The notes below the pieces were generated by a model. The model saw only the letters and a list, made by a program, of their open reading frames with translations, made no database searches and had not been told where the DNA came from. Below are positions 39,974 to 47,996 of a stretch of DNA of 64,000 nt, one piece after another (the first letter of the stretch is position 1; each line of letters begins with the position of its first letter). Made by a program: the position numbers and the translations under genes. The DNA is from Luteococcus japonicus (GTDB lineage: Bacteria; Actinomycetota; Actinomycetes; Propionibacteriales; Propionibacteriaceae): NCBI RefSeq assembly GCF_003752415.1, contig NZ_RKHG01000001.1, forward strand, positions 1,984,001 through 2,048,000, written 5' to 3'.

Positions 39974-41842
39974 TCACCCCAGGGACACGGCCTCCGCGCG
40001 GTGCTCCACCACCGTGGTGTCCTCACCCGAGACCGACGTCCACGTGGTGATCGGGGTGAAGGACCCGCGGTCCAGGTCCTCCTGGGTCACGACGTGGTGG
40101 GCACTGCTGCAGGTGTACTGCGCCCCCGCCGCGAGCCCGCGCCACCGGCAGTTCTGGGCATCCACCGCGGGGTCGAGGCCCCGCAGATTCCCCTGCGGCG
40201 TCACCGTCGTGGGAGCGTCCGAGAGGTTGCTGACCCGGTAGCGGAAGTCCAGCCGATCCCCCACCCGGTAGGTCGAGCGGGGATTGGTCAGCGTACCGCC
40301 AGTCACCTCGATCCTCCCCGGCACCTCGCTGGGAATCCGCGGCACCACCACCGTGACCGAACCAGTGGCGGTACGCCCCGAGCGATCGGTCACCACGACG
40401 GGCAGCCGGTAGCTACCCCCCTTCCCGCTGGCCGGCACCTGCACGTCGAGCGGAAGGGTCGTGCTCCTGCCGGGGAGGAGCTTGCCCACCTGCCCGACGC
40501 TCACGGTCCACCCCTGCGGCGCCTCGACCCGCACGGCTCCGATCTTCTGCACCGGCCCCCACTGGTTGGTCAGGCGGATGGAGCTGGCGGCCCGGCTCCC
40601 CCGCTCGATGGTGAGCTGCTGGGCCGGCTCGATGCCGGTGCACATCCCCTTGATCCATGCCAGGTTGAACGTGGCGAAGACGATGCCGTTGTGCCCCGGC
40701 TCATAGGCCAGCCCGACCTTCCCATCGGGCAGCGTGGCCAGGGTGGAGTAGGCCATCGCACCGGCGCGGAACTCCCGGGCAATCGGCCAGCTGGCCCCGT
40801 CGTCGCAGCTGGCTCGAACCGTGCCATGGGCCCGCTCGGTCTGGCTCGCGGCATTCGAGAAGAGCAGCACCTTCGCCTCCCGGCTGCCAGCAGGGGCATC
40901 GGGGAAGGCGCGGATGATCGATCCGTTGTTGGCCGGGTCCGGCAGCTCCTCGTCCACGCTCACGGGCCCGTAGCTGGCACCACCGTCGGAGGAGATCGCG
41001 ACCTTGCGGTACCCGGAGCGGCCCGAGTCCCGCGAGTTGAGCATCACGCGACCATCGGACAGTTCCACCACCTTGTTCTCGTCCATCCGGCTGCCGACGG
41101 GCCTGCCCGACTGCCAGGTCTGCCCATGGTCGTCGGAGAAGATCGTGACCGCCTGGAAGTCCCCGGATGCGGTGACGATGGTGAACTGCTGGAGCAGACG
41201 CCCCGCATACTGTCCGTGGCGGAGCTGAATGCCCTGGCCAGAGGCCGCAAATCGAGACCTGACAGTCAGGTCGGGCGTGATGTCGGCGGTGATGGTGCGA
41301 TGCTGCCACGTACGGCCTTCATCCGTGGAAGAGCTCACCTCCGCGTGCAGCACGCCACGGTCATCGGGGTCGACGCCGGGGTGCGAGCCCATCAGCCCGA
41401 CGTCGGCGGAGCGAACATGGAAGTTGAAGATCGTCCCGGTTGTCCGGTCCACCACATAACTCGGGTCGGAGAAGCCGCTGATCGGAGCACTCGCCTGACC
41501 GGCATGGACGGCCGTCTGGGGCTGCCAGGTGCGGCCACCGTCGGTGGAACGGCGCTGCAGGATCGAGTTGGGTCCCGGAGCGTCGATGCCCGTGGGGCGG
41601 CCGTCATAGGAAGTCAGCAGGTCACCACCGGGCGCGACGGCCAGGGCGGGAATGCGGTAGTTCGGGAAGACCCCGTCGCCACCCATGGCGAGCGTCTGCT
41701 CCGTGTAGCTGGGCCGGCCAGCCCAGAAGGGGTCGAGCGGTCGATCGGTCGAGGCCCGGGCTGGCACACCGGCCGAGGCCAAGGCGACACCAACCATCAT
41801 GGTCAGGCTGCCGACCAGGGCCGCGGGCTTCATTGCACGCAT
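39974..41842 (-). CDS. nanH: Secreted sialidase (GH33)
   Basis: A 622-residue exported enzyme. A signal peptide ends near ARA at residue 30. The six-bladed propeller starts at about residue 45, with the first catalytic arginine R63 in NYRIPALAV and five Asp-boxes: STDGGRTW, STDEGRTW, SDDHGQTW, SSDGGASY and SCDDGASW. After the propeller (about residue 395) comes an NPCBM/NEW3-like domain (QGWTVSVGQVGKLLPGRSTTL) and a final immunoglobulin-like domain. It frees sialic acid from host or dietary glycans for import by the adjacent transporter. The ATG at 41842 has GAGAGGA before it; a GTG at 41863 is less likely. No LPxTG anchor is present. Confidence 0.92.
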   Translation of the reverse strand: MRAMKPAALVGSLTMMVGVALASAGVPARASTDRPLDPFWAGRPSYTEQTLAMGGDGVFPNYRIPALAVAPGGDLLTSYDGRPTGIDAPGPNSILQRRSTDGGRTWQPQTAVHAGQASAPISGFSDPSYVVDRTTGTIFNFHVRSADVGLMGSHPGVDPDDRGVLHAEVSSSTDEGRTWQHRTITADITPDLTVRSRFAASGQGIQLRHGQYAGRLLQQFTIVTASGDFQAVTIFSDDHGQTWQSGRPVGSRMDENKVVELSDGRVMLNSRDSGRSGYRKVAISSDGGASYGPVSVDEELPDPANNGSIIRAFPDAPAGSREAKVLLFSNAASQTERAHGTVRASCDDGASWPIAREFRAGAMAYSTLATLPDGKVGLAYEPGHNGIVFATFNLAWIKGMCTGIEPAQQLTIERGSRAASSIRLTNQWGPVQKIGAVRVEAPQGWTVSVGQVGKLLPGRSTTLPLDVQVPASGKGGSYRLPVVVTDRSGRTATGSVTVVVPRIPSEVPGRIEVTGGTLTNPRSTYRVGDRLDFRYRVSNLSDAPTTVTPQGNLRGLDPAVDAQNCRWRGLAAGAQYTCSSAHHVVTQEDLDRGSFTPITTWTSVSGEDTTVVEHRAEAVSLG

Positions 41843-41869
41843 GGGTTTTCGTCCTCTCTGCACTACATC

Positions 41870-41883
41870 ATCGGATGTCTGAT
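41870..41883. promoter_or_regulatory. Candidate NanR operator 2 (upstream of nanH)
   Basis: ATCGGATGTCTGAT, read on the minus strand as ATCAGACATCCGAT, matches the nanR/operon site at 13 of 14 bases. It lies 28 bases before the sialidase ATG. Confidence 0.7.
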
Positions 41884-42031
41884 GTCTTGACTCGCACGCT
41901 AGGGAATCCGACAGGAACGGTCAATGGATGACCCCCGGAATGCGCAACCCCACTGAGCAATCCGCACGATCAGGGACCGCGGTCCATCAGCAACCAACCA
42001 CGGTCCGACGGCACCGACCCGCCCGGGTGCC

Positions 42032-42037
42032 TAGGCT
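42032..42037 (+). promoter_or_regulatory. -10 box TAGGCT for the second kinase gene; predicted leaderless
   Basis: TAGGCT ends 8 bases before the ATG at 42046. Confidence 0.5.
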
Positions 42038-42045
42038 GACCTTCG

Positions 42046-43284
42046 ATGAACACCCTGCGCAGCAGCTTCGACGAGCTCGGGCACGCCACCTGGTCCCTGG
42101 ACCTGGCCGTGGCCGGGCTGCTCTTCGTCGGCACCGTGCTGCCGATGGCGCTGTTCGGGTACGGGAACGACGTCATCCTCGCGCTCCTGCTGGGCACCGC
42201 CATGTGCGCCGCCGTGGTGCTGCGCCGTCGCAACCCGATGCTCGCCCTGGCGCTGGTCACGGTCTTCTGCCTGCTCCACGTCGTGGTCCTGCCCTACCCG
42301 ACGCCGGCCATCGCGACCGTCCTGCTGGTGGCCTACTCGGTGGCGCGCTGGGTTCCCGGCCGCCGCTCGCGATGGGTGCTCGGCCTCGGCGCCCTGGGCT
42401 CGGTGCTCGGGCCGCTGCGCTGGTCCACCGGCTACTACTGGAACCTCGGGTCCTGGGCGGTCGGAGCCACCGTCGTCCTGCTCGAGGTGTGCGTCTGCGC
42501 CGGCCTGGTGGTCACCTGCTATGCCATCGGCCGACGGGTCCGGGAGTCGGCGGAGGCGACGCGGGCCCGCACCTTGGCCGAAGCGGAACGCCGCGCCCTG
42601 GAGGTCTCCGAGCGGGAACAGTCCGCACGGATGACCGAGGCCAATGTCCGGGCCCAGATCGCCCGCGAACTGCACGACATCGTCGCCCACTCACTGTCCG
42701 TGATGATTGTCCAGGCGGAGGGTGGCCGGGCACTGGCCGAGAAGAAGCCCGAGCGGGCCGTCGAGGCCCTGGACACCATCGCCGAGACCGGGCGCGAGGC
42801 CCTCACGGAGATGCGACGCATCGTCGGGGTGCTGCGCGGGGCGGCCCAGGAGGGCGCCGTCTACGCACCCACCCCCGGGCTCGCGGACATCCCGGAGATG
42901 GTCTCCCGCAGCGATGACCGGGTGCACCTCTACGTGGAGGGAGAGGCCCCTGACGTCCCGTCGACACTGGGGCTGACGGTCTTCCGCGTCGTCCAGGAGG
43001 CCGTCACCAACTTCCTCAAGCACGCCGGGGCCCAGGCCAACTGCACCGTCACCCTCACCTACTCCCCGTCGCTGGTCGTCGCCGAGATCAGCGACGACGG
43101 TCTGGGCGCCGCGTCCACCACCTCCGACGGCACCGGTCACGGCCTGGAGGGGATGCGGGAACGCGTCGCCTCCATGCACGGCCAGCTGCTGGCCCAGCCC
43201 AAGACCACCGGGGGTTTCCTGGTGCGCGCCATCCTCCCCATCCCACTCAAGTCCGATTCCGTTGCTGCACAGGAGATCCGATGA
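42046..43284 (+). CDS. Sensor histidine kinase (HisKA_3 class), second two-component system
   Basis: The protein has 412 residues. Five or six N-terminal helices (about 20-160), a charged coiled coil (165-200), phospho-acceptor His210 in ARELHDIVAHSL and a HATPase_c domain with VVQEAVTNFLKHAG and GHGLEGMRER are present. It is a close paralogue in layout of the kinase at 5201, but no ABC transporter is adjacent. It is coupled to the regulator by a 4-base overlap (43281-43284). Confidence 0.92.
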   Translation: MNTLRSSFDELGHATWSLDLAVAGLLFVGTVLPMALFGYGNDVILALLLGTAMCAAVVLRRRNPMLALALVTVFCLLHVVVLPYPTPAIATVLLVAYSVARWVPGRRSRWVLGLGALGSVLGPLRWSTGYYWNLGSWAVGATVVLLEVCVCAGLVVTCYAIGRRVRESAEATRARTLAEAERRALEVSEREQSARMTEANVRAQIARELHDIVAHSLSVMIVQAEGGRALAEKKPERAVEALDTIAETGREALTEMRRIVGVLRGAAQEGAVYAPTPGLADIPEMVSRSDDRVHLYVEGEAPDVPSTLGLTVFRVVQEAVTNFLKHAGAQANCTVTLTYSPSLVVAEISDDGLGAASTTSDGTGHGLEGMRERVASMHGQLLAQPKTTGGFLVRAILPIPLKSDSVAAQEIR

Positions 43285-43943
43285 CCCAGACACCCATTCG
43301 CGTGCTGTTGGCCGATGACCAGGCGCTGGTGCGCAGCGGTTTCAGGATGCTGATCGAGGCCGAGGACGACATGGACGTCGTCGGCGAGGCCAATGACGGC
43401 CAGGAGGCGCTGCAGATCCTGCAGTCCCGCCCGGTGGACGTGGTGCTGATGGACATCCGGATGCCGGTGATGGACGGCGTCGAGGCCACCCGACGGCTGG
43501 TGGCCTCCGGTGCCCCCACCCGGGTGCTGGTGCTGACCACCTTCGACCTCGACGAGTACGTCTTCGCCGCGCTGAAGGCCGGGGCCTCGGGCTTCCTGCT
43601 GAAGGATGCCCGCCCCACCGAACTGCTGAACGCCATCCGCACCGTGGCGGCGGGCGACGGGGTGCTGGCCCCGTCCGCCACCCGGCGGCTGCTGGAACAC
43701 GTCGCCCCCAGCCTGCCGTCGTCCCCCGGAGGCGCCGACCCTCGGCTGGAGCTGCTGACGGACCGGGAGCGGGAGGTGCTGGTGGAGATCGCCCACGGCG
43801 CCACGAACCAGGAGATCGCGGCGACGCTCTACATGGCGGAGGGCACCGTGAAGACCCACATCGGCCGGCTGCTGGCCAAGCTGCACGCCCGGGACCGCGT
43901 TGGCCTGGTGCTCTTCGCCCACGAGGTGGGCCTCACCCGGTAG
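43281..43943 (+). CDS. NarL/FixJ-family response regulator, second system
   Basis: A 220-residue paralogue of the regulator at 6460, starting with the nearly identical MTQTPIRVLLADDQALVR. The phospho-acceptor is D58 in VVLMDIRMP; the C-terminal LuxR HTH has LTDREREVLVEIAHG and GTVKTHIGRLL. A hairpin terminator follows at 43964-43997. The target genes are unknown; the MacB-type exporter at 52325 is a candidate because it lacks an adjacent regulator. Confidence 0.93.
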   Translation: MTQTPIRVLLADDQALVRSGFRMLIEAEDDMDVVGEANDGQEALQILQSRPVDVVLMDIRMPVMDGVEATRRLVASGAPTRVLVLTTFDLDEYVFAALKAGASGFLLKDARPTELLNAIRTVAAGDGVLAPSATRRLLEHVAPSLPSSPGGADPRLELLTDREREVLVEIAHGATNQEIAATLYMAEGTVKTHIGRLLAKLHARDRVGLVLFAHEVGLTR

Positions 43944-43963
43944 GTGCGATTCTCCAGCCAGGG

Positions 43964-43997
43964 TCGAGGACGGGGAGGCGGAGCCTCCCCTCCGAGA
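43964..43997. terminator. Terminator after the second two-component operon
   Basis: GGGGAGGC and GCCTCCCC pair around GGA, extended by TCGAGGA/TCCGAGA on the outside. It lies between convergent genes. Confidence 0.6.
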
Positions 43998-44063
43998 CCC
44001 CGAAAAGCCAACGACAACCCCCGGGACCAGGCCGACGCGACCCGTGACGATACCGCCCGCGAA

Positions 44064-44430
44064 CTAACCCTTGACGGCGCCGGCCGCCAGGCCGGACTGC
44101 CAGCGCTTCTGAAGGCCCAGGAAGAGCACGACCAGCGGGATGACACCGAGCAGCGCGCCCTGCAGCACCGCACCGTACTGCGGGTTGAAGTAGCTCATCA
44201 TGCCGTAGAGGCCCAGGGTGACGGGCTTGAGCTCGGCGGAGTTGATCATCATCAACGGCAGCAGGAAGTTGTTCCAGGTGGCCACGAAGATGAACAGGAA
44301 GATGGTCACCATCGCCGGGGCGAGCAGCCGCAGGACCATCGTCGCGAAGATGCGGAATTCCCCGGCGCCGTCGATCCGCGCCGACTCCAGGATCTCGTCG
44401 GGCACCGAGGACTGGGCGTAGACCCGGCCC
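44064..44430 (-). pseudogene. N-terminally truncated MalG-type sugar ABC permease
   Basis: Only the last 120 or so residues of a carbohydrate permease remain. They contain the EAA loop PDEILESARIDGAGEFRIF, then VTIFLFIFVATWNNFLLPLMM, and end in GLQKRWQSGLAAGAVKG, the normal MalG/UgpE C-terminus. Reading upstream the match continues through RVYAQSS to about 44426 and then stops where phosphoglucomutase sequence of the opposite strand begins. At least four membrane helices are missing, and no other importer gene lies nearby. An internal ATG could express a fragment at most. Confidence 0.8.
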
Positions 44431-44431
44431 A

Positions 44432-45592
44432 GTGCGCAACAAGGGCTGCGGCTACGGCATGGCCGTCACGGCATCGCACAACCCCGCCAGCTACAACGGG
44501 ATCAAGGTCTTCACCGAGGGAGGCCGGGATGCGGCCGCCGAGATCACCGACAGCCTCCAGCAGGAGATCAACGCAGTCACCGACGCCGACGTCCGCAGCA
44601 TCCCCACCCACGAGGTGCGCACCCATCGGCTGGTGACCGTGCAGACCTCCATGAACTGGTACATCGACGCCATCCTGGACCAGCTCGACGTCGACACCAT
44701 TCGCCACCAGCACCTGCGGATCGTGCTCGACCCCATGTTCGGCGTCTCCCAGACCTGCCTGCAGACCATCCTGATGACCGCCCGCTGTGACATGGAGGTG
44801 ATCCACTCGCGGCACGACGCCCTGTTCGGCGGACGGATGCCTTCCCCCCAGATGGAGACCCTGCACGAGCTGCGCCGTGCCGTCCTGGAGCAGGGCGCGG
44901 ACATCGGCATGGCCACCGACGGTGATGCCGACCGGCTGGGCATCTTCGACGACCGCGGCAACTACCTCTCCGCCAACCAGCTGATGGTGCTGCTCTACGA
45001 GTACCTGATGACCGGCAAGGGATGGAGTGGTGACGTGGTGCGCAACCTGGCCACCACCCACCTGCTGGACCGGGTGGCCGCCGCCCACGGGCAGCAATGC
45101 CACGAGGTACCCGTGGGCTTCAAGCACATCTCGGCCAAGATGACCGAGACGGGTGCGGTGATCGGCGGCGAGAGCTCCGGTGGCCTCACGGTGCGCGGGC
45201 ACATCGCCGGCAAGGACGGCGTGTACGCGGGCTCGCTGCTGGTGGAGATGCTGGCCCACAGCGGCCGCAAGCTCTCCGAACTGTGGGACGAGGTGGTGGA
45301 GCGCTACGGACGCCTCGAGATGGTGGAGACGGCCTGGAAGTTCACCCCTGCCCGGCGCGCGGAGCTGATGGCCACCCTCTTCGATCGGCGCGAGCTGCCG
45401 GGCTTCGACGTCGAGGTGGAGCACACCTCCTACCTGGACGGGGTCAAGGTCTTCCTGGCCGACGGTGGCTGGCTGGTGGCCCGCTTCTCCGGGACCGAGC
45501 CGGTGCTGCGGATCTTCGCCGAGCGTGAGACCGAGGAGCAGGCCCGGGCCACGGTGGACCGGATGGTCGAGTTCCTGGGCCTCGTCGACTGA
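44432..45592 (+). pseudogene. N-terminally truncated phosphoglucomutase/phosphomannomutase
   Basis: The remaining 386 codons start at the metal-binding serine loop, GMAVTASHNPASYNGIKVF (phosphoserine in TASHNP). They include the metal-binding ATDGDADRLGIFD, the sugar-binding GGESSGGL and the C-terminal phosphate-binding RFSGTEPVLRIF. Roughly the first 80-100 residues of the usual enzyme, the start of domain 1, are missing. The break coincides with the break of the divergent MalG fragment. A GTG at 44432 could start translation but has no ribosome-binding site. Because domain 1 strands are lost, activity is doubtful unless a partner piece exists elsewhere. Confidence 0.8.
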
Positions 45593-45658
45593 GGGAAGGG
45601 GACGCCCCAGCCCTCGTCCACCCCCGCGGCCGATCCTGTCGAGGCCCCTTCCCACGCC

Positions 45659-45687
45659 CTTCCCAGCCGCCCGACTAGTCTGGGAAG
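45659..45687. promoter_or_regulatory. Inverted repeat around the galE -10 box
   Basis: CTTCCCAG (45659-45666) and CTGGGAAG (45680-45687) are perfect inverted copies. The -10 box TAGTCT (45676-45681) overlaps the right arm, so a protein bound here would block galE transcription. Confidence 0.4.
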
Positions 45688-45708
45688 CAGTCCACGAAAG
45701 GTTCACCC

Positions 45709-46725
45709 ATGCGCGTCCTCGTCACCGGCGGTGCCGGTTACATCGGTTCCCACACAACCCTTGCCCTGTTGGAGAAGGGTCATGAGGTACTGGTCGTCGA
45801 CGACCTGTCCAACAGCTCGCAGGAGTCCCTGCGACGCGTCGCCCAACTGACCGGCCGCACCCCCGGCTTCGTCGAGGCCAATGTCCGCGACGAGAAGGCG
45901 ATGGACGCCGCCTTCGCGGACTTCCAGCCCGAGGCCGTGATCCACTTCGCCGGCTGGAAGGCCGTCGGCGAGTCCACCGAGATCCCGCTGACCTACTACC
46001 GGGAGAACCTGGGCTCCACCTTCACCCTGCTGGAGGCGATGGCCAAGCACGGGTGCAAGACCATCGTGTTCAGCTCCTCCGCCACGGTCTACGGCGACAT
46101 CTCCGAGCCGCCCTTCACCGAGGACTTCCCGACGGGCGCCACAAACCCGTATGGCCGCACCAAGCTGATGATCGAGCAGATCCTGGCCGACGTCGCCGCC
46201 GCAGACCCCGAACTGCGGGTGGGGGTGTTGCGCTACTTCAACCCGATCGGCGCCCACGAGTCCGGCCGGATCGGTGAGGACCCCAAGGGGATCCCGAACA
46301 ACCTGCTGCCCTTCGTCGCACAGGTGGCGGCCGGACGTCGCGAGAAGCTGATGGTCTTCGGCGATGACTACCCGACCCCCGACGGCACCGGTACCCGCGA
46401 CTACATCCACGTCGTGGACCTGGCCGACGGACACCTGGCCGCCCTGGACCAGCTGACCGAGCACGACGGCTACCACGTCTGGAACCTGGGCACCGGGCAG
46501 CCGAACTCCGTGCTGGACATCGTCCACGCCTTCGAGGCAGCCTCCGGCGTCACGATCCCCTATGAGGTGGTTCCCCGCCGCGCCGGAGACACCGCCTCCT
46601 CCTATGCCGACGTATCGCTGGCCCAGCAGGAATTGGGCTGGAGCGCGAAGAAGACCGTCGCCGACGCCTGCGCCGACACCTACCGCTGGCAGTCCGCCAA
46701 CCCGAACGGCTTCGCCGGCGCCTGA
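45709..46725 (+). CDS. galE: UDP-glucose 4-epimerase
   Basis: A 338-residue short-chain dehydrogenase-type epimerase. The NAD-binding motif is VTGGAGYIGSHT at residues 4-15, the catalytic Ser is in VFSSSATVYG, and the YxxxK pair is in NPYGRTKLMIE. Sugar-binding GTRDYIHVVDLADGH and RRAGDTASSYAD complete the GalE pattern. It interconverts UDP-glucose and UDP-galactose for galactose use and envelope glycans. A GAAAGG ribosome-binding site lies 9 bases before the ATG, with a -10 box TAGTCT further up. It is convergent with the LacI-type gene. Confidence 0.95.
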   Translation: MRVLVTGGAGYIGSHTTLALLEKGHEVLVVDDLSNSSQESLRRVAQLTGRTPGFVEANVRDEKAMDAAFADFQPEAVIHFAGWKAVGESTEIPLTYYRENLGSTFTLLEAMAKHGCKTIVFSSSATVYGDISEPPFTEDFPTGATNPYGRTKLMIEQILADVAAADPELRVGVLRYFNPIGAHESGRIGEDPKGIPNNLLPFVAQVAAGRREKLMVFGDDYPTPDGTGTRDYIHVVDLADGHLAALDQLTEHDGYHVWNLGTGQPNSVLDIVHAFEAASGVTIPYEVVPRRAGDTASSYADVSLAQQELGWSAKKTVADACADTYRWQSANPNGFAGA

Positions 46726-46757
46726 GCTCCCGCCCCGACCCCTGAGCCTGTCGAAGG

Positions 46758-46833
46758 GGGATTCAGAACAGATGCAGAGCGACCCCCTCAGCGCAACTAT
46801 TGCGTTAAGGGGGTCGCTTTGCATCTGTTGCGA
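46758..46833. repeat. 76-bp palindromic element, family 2 copy 2
   Basis: The core runs from ACAGATGCAGAGCGACCCCC to its complement ending GCATCTGT, with loop GCGCAACTATTGCG. In reverse orientation, the flanks TCGCAACAGAT and ATCTGTTCTGAAT match the element at 12387-12461. It lies between convergent galE and LacI genes and may act as their terminator. Just before it is CCCCTGAGCCTGTCGAAGGGG, a small dispersed-type palindrome. Confidence 0.65.
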
Positions 46834-46840
46834 ATTCTGA

Positions 46841-47872
46841 TCATTCCTGCGCGGGGCTGACCGGCATGACCGGCTCCCGCATGGTGACGCTCCCTTGGAG
46901 CAGGACGGGCTCGGGGAGGGTGCCCTCGGGATCCTTCAGCTGCGCGATGATGGCCTCCACCAGCAGGTGCACCGCCATCTCCACCGGCTGCCCCACCGAG
47001 GACATCCCCAGCGCACGGGCCACCGGGGAGTCGTCGAAGCCGATCACCGGCATCGTCTGGTAGCTGTCGGGGAAGGCATTTCTCAGGTGCACCAGCGCCC
47101 CGAAGGCCAAGGAGTCCGAGGGACAGACGAAGGCCGTGGCACCGCGGGCCACCAGCTCGCGGGCCGCGGAGACGCCGGTCTCGATGGAGTCGACGCCGTG
47201 GGTGTCCATCTGCGAGAGGTCGACGTGCGGCTGGGCCTGCGTCATCGCCTCCTGCCATCCGCGTCGACGGTCGTCGCCGGGGCCGGATCCTGCCTCAATC
47301 CCCACGAAACCGATGCGCTCGTGCCCGCGCGCGAGGAAGTCCCGGGTGGCCGCAGCAGTGGCGCCGGCACCGTCGACATCCACCCAGTAGTGGGAGAGCT
47401 CGTCGTCGCCCCATGGCCGGCCGAAGGTCACGACCGGGATCTGGCGCTGCGCGAGAACCCGTGGGCGCTCATCATGCTCACTGGTCCCGGACAGCAGGCA
47501 TCCGTCGATGGATCCCTTGTCGTACAGCGCGCACAGCTGCTGCAGTTCATCCCGGTCGTCGATGGCCGTGATGGGCATGATGTTGTAACTGCGTGCCCTC
47601 GCCTCACTGACGAGGCGGTGCAAGAAGCGATCCATCACGGCGCCATAGATCCCGTCGGAGGATGGGTAGATCCGCATGGCGAGAGTGCCGGACTTCTGCT
47701 TGCGCAGGGCCTGGGCCGCCTGGTTGGGGCGATACCCGCTCGCCTCGATGGCCTTCCGCACACGGTCCCGGGTCTCCGGCTTGACCAGGTGCGGGGAATT
47801 CAGGACATTGGAGACGGTCTGTCTGGACACGCCAAGTTCCTTGGCCAGACTGACCAATGTTGGCCGGCCCAT
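46841..47872 (-). CDS. LacI-family transcriptional regulator
   Basis: The protein has 343 residues. The N-terminal HTH is PTLVSLAKELGVSRQTVSNVLN with hinge helix GYRPNQAAQAL, followed by a periplasmic-binding-protein-like ligand domain (RIGFVGIEAG, GATAFVCPSDSLAFGAL, MPVIGFDDSPVARAL). The start at 47872 has GTGAGGTG before it; a GTG four codons earlier is possible. It is divergent from the debranching-type glycosidase, and a typical LacI-type palindrome lies between them, so it probably represses that gene in response to a glucan-derived sugar. Confidence 0.92.
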   Translation of the reverse strand: MGRPTLVSLAKELGVSRQTVSNVLNSPHLVKPETRDRVRKAIEASGYRPNQAAQALRKQKSGTLAMRIYPSSDGIYGAVMDRFLHRLVSEARARSYNIMPITAIDDRDELQQLCALYDKGSIDGCLLSGTSEHDERPRVLAQRQIPVVTFGRPWGDDELSHYWVDVDGAGATAAATRDFLARGHERIGFVGIEAGSGPGDDRRRGWQEAMTQAQPHVDLSQMDTHGVDSIETGVSAARELVARGATAFVCPSDSLAFGALVHLRNAFPDSYQTMPVIGFDDSPVARALGMSSVGQPVEMAVHLLVEAIIAQLKDPEGTLPEPVLLQGSVTMREPVMPVSPAQE

Positions 47873-47917
47873 GCCGCACCTCACTTCATCGTGGCTTGCC
47901 GCAGGGCGACCATGCCC

Positions 47918-47946
47918 TTTGAACGATCAATGCTGCTTGATAGATT
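47918..47946 (+). promoter_or_regulatory. Promoter with LacI-type operator for the debranching glycosidase gene
   Basis: TTTGAA (47918-47923) and TAGATT (47941-47946) are spaced by exactly 17 bases. The palindrome TTGAACGATCAA (47919-47930, central CG) overlaps the -35, and ATCAA-N6-TTGAT overlaps the spacer. This is the form of LacI/GalR-family operators. Confidence 0.65.
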
Positions 47947-47996
47947 CTCACCCTACGCCGCCCAGGCCTCACCCGTACACCCAAGATCGGCCCACC

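Noticed and set aside
44400-44460. Insertion-sequence scar at the malG/phosphoglucomutase junction
   Set aside because: No terminal inverted repeat, target duplication or transposase remnant is visible; the two coding sequences meet directly.
44306-45706. A 466-codon minus-strand ORF over the phosphoglucomutase
   Set aside because: Antisense shadow; the plus strand carries conserved TASHNP, DGDAD and SGTEP motifs.
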